A DNA stretch of 6,499 bases. It comes from Campylobacterales bacterium. Lineage in GTDB: Bacteria; Campylobacterota; Campylobacteria; Campylobacterales; Hydrogenimonadaceae. Position numbers and translations under genes: made by a program. Location: NCBI GenBank assembly GCA_026986055.1, contig JALSPH010000262.1:1-6499 (forward strand). Reading direction: 5' to 3'. The notes below the pieces were generated by a model. That model saw only the letters and a list, made by a program, of their open reading frames with translations. It had not been told where the DNA came from and did no database searches. Of this stretch, positions 1-3,716 are shown in pieces. How positions within the stretch are numbered: the first letter of the stretch is position 1; each line of letters begins with the position of its first letter.

Positions 1-237
1 CGTCGCTTCATCGAGCGTGCCGCCCATCGCTCTGTTGTACTGTTCGTAAATGTTGCTGTAAGCACTTTGGAATTCGTTCATCGTTACGGGTATGTCGCCG
101 ACCATCGCAACGGAGTTGCTTTTGCTGCCGTACTGGTATGTACCCCAGCCGACGAAACCTGCACCTACGAAGGCTATAGTGCTGATCCATATAGTTACTA
201 CAAGATATTTTCTGTGTTTTTGCATCCAGGATATCAT
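1..237 (-). CDS. Membrane-anchored SurA/PpiD-like peptidyl-prolyl cis-trans isomerase, N-terminal part
   Basis: The minus strand from the ATG at 237 down to base 1 is open for 79 codons and leaves the window, so only the N-terminus is visible. Residues 1-10 are a short basic cytoplasmic stretch (MISWMQKHRK). Residues 11-33 form one hydrophobic membrane anchor rich in V, I, A and G. From about residue 41 the chain is polar and reads like the start of a SurA-N chaperone domain (VAMVGDIPVTMNEFQSAYSN). Members of this family are inner-membrane-anchored periplasmic chaperones that help outer-membrane and secreted proteins fold, and the parvulin catalytic domain would lie off the left edge. The start is supported by AAAGG 7 nt upstream on the minus strand. 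It is divergent from bioA across a 173-bp gap. In Campylobacterota this gene commonly precedes ftsA and ftsZ (recalled), which would place those genes to the left. Whether a parvulin domain is present cannot be seen, so PpiD and catalytically inactive SurA-N proteins remain alternatives. Confidence 0.85.
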   Translation of the reverse strand, partial: MISWMQKHRKYLVVTIWISTIAFVGAGFVGWGTYQYGSKSNSVAMVGDIPVTMNEFQSAYSNIYEQYNRAMGGTLDEAT

Positions 238-238
238 T

Positions 239-250
239 CAAAGGCCTTTG
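239..250. repeat. 12-bp perfect palindrome over the isomerase ribosome-binding site
   Basis: CAAAGGCCTTTG is a perfect 12-bp palindrome directly upstream of the minus-strand isomerase start at 237, and it contains that gene's AAAGG Shine-Dalgarno sequence. It has no loop, so it would not form a good RNA hairpin. It could be a protein-binding site or simply chance around a purine-rich ribosome-binding site. A role is inference only. Confidence 0.3.
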
Positions 251-270
251 GTACTTTTTTAAGATATAAT
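249..270 (+). promoter_or_regulatory. Candidate sigma-70 promoter for bioA with TATAAT box
   Basis: A perfect TATAAT lies at 265-270, preceded by a T-rich stretch (TTTGGTACTTTTTTAAG, 248-264). This resembles Campylobacterota housekeeping promoters, where T-rich upstream sequence stands in for a -35 box. No TTGACA-like element is found 16-18 bp upstream. Transcription would begin near 277 and give a leader of about 134 nt before the bioA ATG, containing the hairpin at 337-354 and the palindrome at 364-384. A promoter nearer to bioA is also possible: TACACT at 359-364 is a fair -10 with no good -35. Confidence 0.4.
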
Positions 271-291
271 TCTCTTAACAATTCTATTGAA
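263..291 (-). promoter_or_regulatory. Weak candidate promoter for the isomerase gene (minus strand)
   Basis: Read on the minus strand, 268-263 is TATATC (four of six matches to TATAAT), and 17 bp upstream 291-286 is TTCAAT, a poor -35 (three of six). The predicted start of transcription would be near 256, leaving a short leader before the ATG at 237. Campylobacterota sigma-70 promoters often lack a recognisable -35, so the weak match does not exclude it. No better -10 is seen closer to the gene. It overlaps the plus-strand TATAAT box, so the two promoters would compete if both are real. Confidence 0.35.
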
Positions 292-292
292 T

Positions 293-307
293 CGGAAATT
301 AATTCCG
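293..307. repeat. Short inverted repeat CGGAA-N5-TTCCG
   Basis: Arms CGGAA (293-297) and TTCCG (303-307) are perfect reverse complements around ATTAA. The site lies in the middle of the divergent intergenic region, downstream of the candidate bioA promoter and upstream of the candidate isomerase promoter. It could bind a dimeric regulator or form a small hairpin. The arms are only 5 bp, so chance is a serious alternative. Confidence 0.25.
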
Positions 308-336
308 GTTTAAATTTGGCGTATTAACACCGTATT

Positions 337-359
337 TATCGGCATTTTCCGATATTTTT
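337..359 (+). terminator. Hairpin plus T-run, terminator-like, in the bioA leader
   Basis: TATCGG (337-342) and CCGATA (349-354) form a perfect 6-bp stem with a 6-nt loop (CATTTT), followed at once by five T residues (355-359). This is the layout of a small intrinsic terminator on the plus strand. The minus strand has no matching T run. No plus-strand gene lies upstream for it to terminate, so if transcription starts at the TATAAT box at 265-270 it would sit inside the bioA leader, where it could act as an attenuator. The stem has only three G-C pairs, so it is weak. It may instead be a DNA site or coincidence. Confidence 0.35.
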
Positions 360-363
360 ACAC

Positions 364-392
364 TTTGTCAAGTTATTTGACAAACATTGACA
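364..392. promoter_or_regulatory. Operator-like palindrome with an extra half-site upstream of bioA
   Basis: TTTGTCAA (364-371) and TTGACAAA (377-384) are perfect 8-bp inverted arms separated by GTTAT. A further TTGACA at 387-392 repeats the right half-site 10 bp downstream, one helical turn away. The array ends 18 bp before the bioA ATG, next to its ribosome-binding site, and is a likely binding site for a dimeric repressor. The spacing does not fit the E. coli BirA operator, whose arms are much farther apart, or the even-spaced FNR and CRP sites, so no regulator is named. TTGACA could also be a -35 box, but no matching -10 is found at 16-18 bp on either strand. Confidence 0.45.
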
Positions 393-410
393 TATTGAAC
401 GGGAGAGAAG

Positions 411-1706
411 ATGGACAATTCTGAAATAACGAGACGTGACCTTGCGCATATTTGGCACCCGTGCACTCAGATGAAAGATCATGAAACGCTCCCGCTCATT
501 CCTGTAAAATCAGCCGAGGGGATCTGGCTTGAAGATTTCGACGGTAACAGATATATCGACTCCATAAGCAGCTGGTGGGTCAATCTTTTCGGTCATTCCA
601 ACCCATACATCTCAAAGAAGTTATCGGAGCAGGCATCCAGGCTCGAGCATGTTCTATTGGCCGGTTTTACACATGAGCCTGCAGTCACGCTAGCCGAGAG
701 GCTCTGCGCTATTGCGCCCGGTAGTCTAAACAGACTCTTTTTTGCCGACAATGGGTCGAGTGCTATAGAGGTGGCACTCAAGATGAGTTACCATGCTCAT
801 CTAAACAGAGGTGAGTTGAGGCCGCTCTTTCTTTCGCTTACCAACAGTTACCACGGAGAGACGATAGGGGCACTTTCGGTTGGAGATGTGGAGCTGTACA
901 AAAAGACGTACGAGCCTATTTTGATAAAATCTATCCAGACTCCCGTACCAAAAGATATGAGTGAAGAGAGTGCCCGTGAAGCTGCAGATGAGCTTGAAAA
1001 GATTTTGAAAAGCCGCGGCAGCGAAATTTCCGCTTTTATAGTGGAGCCTCTGGTTCAGTGTGCCGGAGGTATGCATATGTACCACCCCTCCTATCTTACG
1101 AAGGCCAAAGGTTTGTGTGAAGAGTACGGAATACACTTCATAGCCGATGAGATTGCCGTAGGATTCGGACGTACCGGAACGATGTTCGCCTCCGAGCAGG
1201 CAGACATATCGCCGGACTTCATCTGTCTCTCCAAAGGACTTACGGGCGGGTTCATGCCGCTGGCGGTTGTGTTGACTACCGACGAAATCTATGGAGCCTT
1301 CTATTGCGACTATCTTGAATACAAAGCCTTTCTTCACTCTCACAGCTATACGGGAAATCCTCTGGGGTGCAGTTGCGCGAATGCGGTTTTGGATATCTTC
1401 GAAAAGAGCGATATTTTGGGTGAAAACAGAAAGAGAGGCGAACTTCTGGGTTCACTTTTGGAAAAGTTTGAAAAGCTCGATAACGTTAAAGAGGTGCGCC
1501 GAACCGGTATGATAGCGGCCGTAGAGTTGCAAGGGTACGAGCCTTCGGAGAGAGTGAACCTGAAGATTTTCGAGTATTGTCTAAAAAGAGGTGTATTCGT
1601 GAGGCCGCTTGGAGCCGTTCTATACTTCATGCCTCCTTACGTTATCGGCGATAGCGAGATGGAGATGATGGTTTCCGTCGCATATGAAGCGGTGAAGTCG
1701 CTATGA
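411..1706 (+). CDS. bioA: Adenosylmethionine-8-amino-7-oxononanoate aminotransferase (BioA)
   Basis: This PLP enzyme makes 7,8-diaminopelargonic acid from 7-keto-8-aminopelargonic acid with S-adenosylmethionine as amino donor, a cytoplasmic step of biotin synthesis. The 431-aa product has the usual length of the family and is a class III aminotransferase throughout. Visible marks are IWHPCTQM near the N-terminus (14-21), the paired tryptophans of SSWW (W55, W56) that line the substrate pocket in BioA, the phosphate-binding DNGSSAIEVALKM (113-125), SYHGE with the ring-stacking Tyr147, ADEIAVGFGRTG with Asp246 for the pyridine nitrogen, the Schiff-base Lys275 in LSKGLTGG, and VRPLG with Arg398 for the substrate carboxylate. 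The SSWW pair and the IWHPCTQM start favour BioA over other class III aminotransferases. The ATG at 411 follows GGGAGAG at 401-407. No other bio gene is visible, so the pathway is probably scattered. The stop overlaps the next gene by 4 bp (ATGA), suggesting translational coupling. Confidence 0.95.
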   Translation: MDNSEITRRDLAHIWHPCTQMKDHETLPLIPVKSAEGIWLEDFDGNRYIDSISSWWVNLFGHSNPYISKKLSEQASRLEHVLLAGFTHEPAVTLAERLCAIAPGSLNRLFFADNGSSAIEVALKMSYHAHLNRGELRPLFLSLTNSYHGETIGALSVGDVELYKKTYEPILIKSIQTPVPKDMSEESAREAADELEKILKSRGSEISAFIVEPLVQCAGGMHMYHPSYLTKAKGLCEEYGIHFIADEIAVGFGRTGTMFASEQADISPDFICLSKGLTGGFMPLAVVLTTDEIYGAFYCDYLEYKAFLHSHSYTGNPLGCSCANAVLDIFEKSDILGENRKRGELLGSLLEKFEKLDNVKEVRRTGMIAAVELQGYEPSERVNLKIFEYCLKRGVFVRPLGAVLYFMPPYVIGDSEMEMMVSVAYEAVKSL

Positions 1707-2425
1707 GTGCCGAAGTCTATGTTGGGACATCCGGATTTTACTACGAACACTGGAGGGGTGTTTTCTACCCGGAAGAGTTACCTAAAAACCGCTTTTTCGA
1801 CTACTATAAAGATCATTTTGAAACTGTAGAGCTTAACAGTACCTTTTACCACCTGCCCAGGATCAAAACAGTGGAGAATTGGCTTCAAAGATCTCCTGAA
1901 AGATTCTATTTTTCGCTCAAAGCATATCGCGGTATCACTCACTATAAAAGGCTGCATGAGTGCAGAGACGAGCTCTACAGATACCTTCACCTTATCAAGC
2001 CGCTAAAGAGAAAAATCGGGGCTATTCTCTTTCAGCTCCCCCCATCGTTACACTTCGATGCAGGGCTTTTGGAGGAGTTTTTGAAGCTCCTTCCGCCAGG
2101 CTACCGTTTCGCCATGGAGTTCAGGGACGAGAGTTGGCTTCGTGAGGAGGTATATAACCTATTGAAGTCGTACAATGCGGCACTATGCATAAACGACTTC
2201 GGTAAACGGAAGATGGAGAGTGTCGTAACTGCCGAATTCGGATACTTCAGGCTCCATGGGCCTGACGGAAGGTATGGCGGAAGTTACAGTGACGAAGAGC
2301 TTGGAGTCTGGGCGGCGAAGATAAAAAGTGCCGCAAAGGAGTGCGAAACCATATTTGTCTATTTCAACAACGACTTTGGCGGATATGCGGTGTTAAATGC
2401 AAAAAATTTGGCCAAAATGGTATAA
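1703..2425 (+). CDS. DUF72 (YecE-like) family protein
   Basis: A 240-aa soluble protein of the DUF72 family, which is widespread, adopts a TIM-barrel-like fold and has no established biochemical role. The family motifs run in order: VGTSGFYYEHW (7-17), FETVELNSTFYHLP (39-52), FYFSLKAYRGITH (68-80), ILFQLPPS (108-115), FAMEFRDESW (136-145), LCINDF (161-166), YFRLHG (181-186) and VYFNND (219-224). Conserved acidic, histidine and aromatic residues in these motifs suggest an enzyme, but no substrate can be named. Length is slightly short of E. coli YecE (about 270 aa) yet looks complete at both ends. Its ATG overlaps the bioA stop by 4 bp, with GGTG 8 nt upstream as a weak ribosome-binding site, so translation is probably coupled to bioA. 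There is no signal peptide or membrane segment. The stop codon overlaps a strong promoter-like sequence for rsmH. Confidence 0.93.
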   Translation: MSAEVYVGTSGFYYEHWRGVFYPEELPKNRFFDYYKDHFETVELNSTFYHLPRIKTVENWLQRSPERFYFSLKAYRGITHYKRLHECRDELYRYLHLIKPLKRKIGAILFQLPPSLHFDAGLLEEFLKLLPPGYRFAMEFRDESWLREEVYNLLKSYNAALCINDFGKRKMESVVTAEFGYFRLHGPDGRYGGSYSDEELGVWAAKIKSAAKECETIFVYFNNDFGGYAVLNAKNLAKMV

Positions 2426-2426
2426 T
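2418..2426 (+). promoter_or_regulatory. Extended -10 promoter for rsmH, spanning the upstream stop codon
   Basis: TGGTATAAT is a perfect extended -10 element (TG-N-TATAAT), and the TAA inside it (2423-2425) is the stop codon of the DUF72 gene. No good -35 is present 16-18 bp upstream, which is acceptable for an extended -10 promoter. The upstream stretch is A/T-rich (AAAAAATTT at 2401-2409) and includes the palindrome TTTGGCCAAA (2407-2416). Transcription would begin near 2433, about 17 nt before the rsmH ATG. It would allow rsmH, the FtsL-like gene and the RND gene to be expressed without bioA. Confidence 0.6.
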
Positions 2427-2449
2427 GAACGTAAAAAGTATGAGATGAA

Positions 2450-3397
2450 ATGAACGAAAAAAGTCCCCACGTTCCGGTACTTCTTAACGAGGTTTTGCAC
2501 TGTTTTGAAAGGATGAAAGCAGATGGGGTTTTCATAGACTGTACTCTTGGATACGGCGGTCACAGCAGAGCTATACTGGAGAGTTTTCCGGGTGTCAGAG
2601 TCATAGGTATAGACCAAGACCCGGAGGCTATCGAGTTTTCAAAAAGAGTGCTTGCGCCGTACGGCGACCGTTTCGAAGCAGTAGAAGGTCGCTTTTCGCA
2701 ACTGCTGCCTCGGCTGCTGTCGGAAAAGAGGATTTGCGGCTTGTTGGCCGACTTTGGTGTTTCATCGCTGCAACTGGACAAGAGGGAGAGGGGGTTTAGC
2801 TTTCTCTCACCCGTTCTTGATATGCGTATGAACCCGAAAGCAAAAATAAGCGCATACGATGTCGTCAACGGTTACCCGATTGAAGAGCTTGAGAGAATAT
2901 TTAAAGAGTATGCGGAAGAGAGAGCCTACAAAAAAGCGGCGAAAGCCATCGTGGAAGCAAGAAGCCTCAAACCTATTGAAAGCGGTATAGAACTTGCCGA
3001 TATTCTTGGCAGAGTTTTGAAAAAACGGGGTAAGACAAATCCGGCAACGCCCCTTTTTCAGGCGATTCGCATAGAGGTAAACGATGAGCTTGGAGAGATA
3101 GAGAGGCTGCTCGATATACTTGAAGCCAATCCACCTTGCGGTGCAGTAGTCGGGCTCATAACCTTTCACTCACTGGAAGACAGGCTCGTCAAGCAGCGGT
3201 TCAAAAAGTGGAGCCAAAACTGCATATGCCCTCCCGGAGTTTTCAGGTGCCAGTGCGGTAACGACCACGCTCTTGGCACTATGCTTTCAAGGAAACCTCT
3301 TGTGGCTACGGAGGAGGAGTTAAGGCAAAATCCGCGTAGCAGAAGTGCGAAACTTAGATGTTTTTGGTTCAAAGAGGGTGATGACGAGAATGGATGA
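2450..3397 (+). CDS. rsmH: 16S rRNA (cytosine(1402)-N(4))-methyltransferase RsmH (MraW)
   Basis: RsmH uses S-adenosylmethionine to N4-methylate C1402 in the decoding centre of 16S rRNA. The 315-aa product matches family length and carries its motifs in order: HVPVLLNEVL (7-16), the SAM-binding loop DCTLGYGGHS (30-39), GIDQDPEAI (53-61) with the acidic residue for the SAM ribose, ADFGVSSLQLD (100-110), RGFSF (114-118), DMRMN (124-128), the inserted helical domain around 140-200, FQAIRIEVNDELGEIE (203-218), ITFHSLEDRLVK (237-248), a CxC-x6-CxC cysteine cluster (258-269), and a basic C-terminal RSRSAKLR (297-304). The ATG at 2450 starts the usual N-terminus; its ribosome-binding site is weak (GAGATG at 2443-2448). 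In many bacteria rsmH opens the division and cell-wall cluster and is followed by ftsL, which fits the small coiled-coil gene overlapping its end here. Confidence 0.97.
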   Translation: MNEKSPHVPVLLNEVLHCFERMKADGVFIDCTLGYGGHSRAILESFPGVRVIGIDQDPEAIEFSKRVLAPYGDRFEAVEGRFSQLLPRLLSEKRICGLLADFGVSSLQLDKRERGFSFLSPVLDMRMNPKAKISAYDVVNGYPIEELERIFKEYAEERAYKKAAKAIVEARSLKPIESGIELADILGRVLKKRGKTNPATPLFQAIRIEVNDELGEIERLLDILEANPPCGAVVGLITFHSLEDRLVKQRFKKWSQNCICPPGVFRCQCGNDHALGTMLSRKPLVATEEELRQNPRSRSAKLRCFWFKEGDDENG

Positions 3398-3707
3398 GAT
3401 GGAAAAAAAGGGTGAAGTTATTCAAAAGAGTGTTAAAGAGAAGTTCGAACTTGCCGATAGTATAGATGAGACCGTTTACGATGGCACGGCGGATTGGCAG
3501 TTTCTATTTATCGTCATAATCACGATATTCATAACTCTCCTTCTTTTGTTGCCAAAGATCTATCTGCGCAATTCGATCTATTACGAGAGCCGTGCCATCG
3601 ACCGTCTCGAGACCCAGTACGGTGCTCTTGTGGAAGAGCATAAACTCCTTAGCCGCAAGGTCGAGGGTCTGAAGGTGAAAAATCAGATCCTCGATACCCT
3701 CTTTTAG
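3381..3707 (+). CDS. Small bitopic coiled-coil membrane protein, FtsL-like
   Basis: A 108-aa protein with a charged N-terminal tail (1-38), one strongly hydrophobic segment (about 41-60, FLFIVIITIF through LLLLP) and a C-terminal region rich in E, K, L and R (about 67-105) that looks like a coiled coil. This is the plan and size of FtsL, the divisome protein that pairs with FtsB through such a coiled coil in the periplasm, and ftsL normally follows rsmH. FtsL is too divergent to confirm by eye, so a septum-initiator-like or unknown protein remains possible. The start is uncertain: the frame is open from 3345, the ATG at 3381 has GAGG only 3 nt upstream, and the ATG at 3390 has the same GAGG 12 nt upstream. 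Any of these overlaps the rsmH end at 3397, implying coupled translation. The RND gene starts 9 bp after its stop, so it may instead partner the transporter. Confidence 0.72.
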   Translation: MTRMDEMEKKGEVIQKSVKEKFELADSIDETVYDGTADWQFLFIVIITIFITLLLLLPKIYLRNSIYYESRAIDRLETQYGALVEEHKLLSRKVEGLKVKNQILDTLF

Positions 3708-3716
3708 GTGCTCTCG

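Noticed and set aside
8..241. Minus-strand 77-codon open frame starting at 241
   Set aside because: It is the neighbouring frame of the isomerase gene. Its product is an arginine- and cysteine-rich sequence without motifs, whereas the frame starting at 237 gives a clear family N-terminus.
67..327. Plus-strand 86-codon open frame at the left edge
   Set aside because: It lies mainly antisense to the isomerase N-terminus, whose minus-strand frame carries a recognisable membrane anchor and chaperone-domain start. The plus frame has no recognisable motifs.
366..371. Minus-strand TTGACA as a -35 box for the isomerase
   Set aside because: The hexamer 17 bp downstream on that strand is AAAATG, not a -10. 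The TTGACA is better explained as an arm of the palindrome at 364-384.
364..384. BirA-type biotin operator
   Set aside because: Its place upstream of bioA is attractive, but BirA operators have arms separated by about 14-16 bp and a different core. Here the spacer is 5 bp.
801..1343. Minus-strand 180-codon open frame inside bioA
   Set aside because: It lies wholly antisense to conserved bioA motifs including the PLP lysine region. No family is recognisable, and such long antisense frames are common opposite codon-biased genes.
2807..3169. Minus-strand 120-codon open frame inside rsmH
   Set aside because: It is antisense to conserved RsmH motifs and its translation is low-complexity and cysteine/phenylalanine-rich with no family resemblance.
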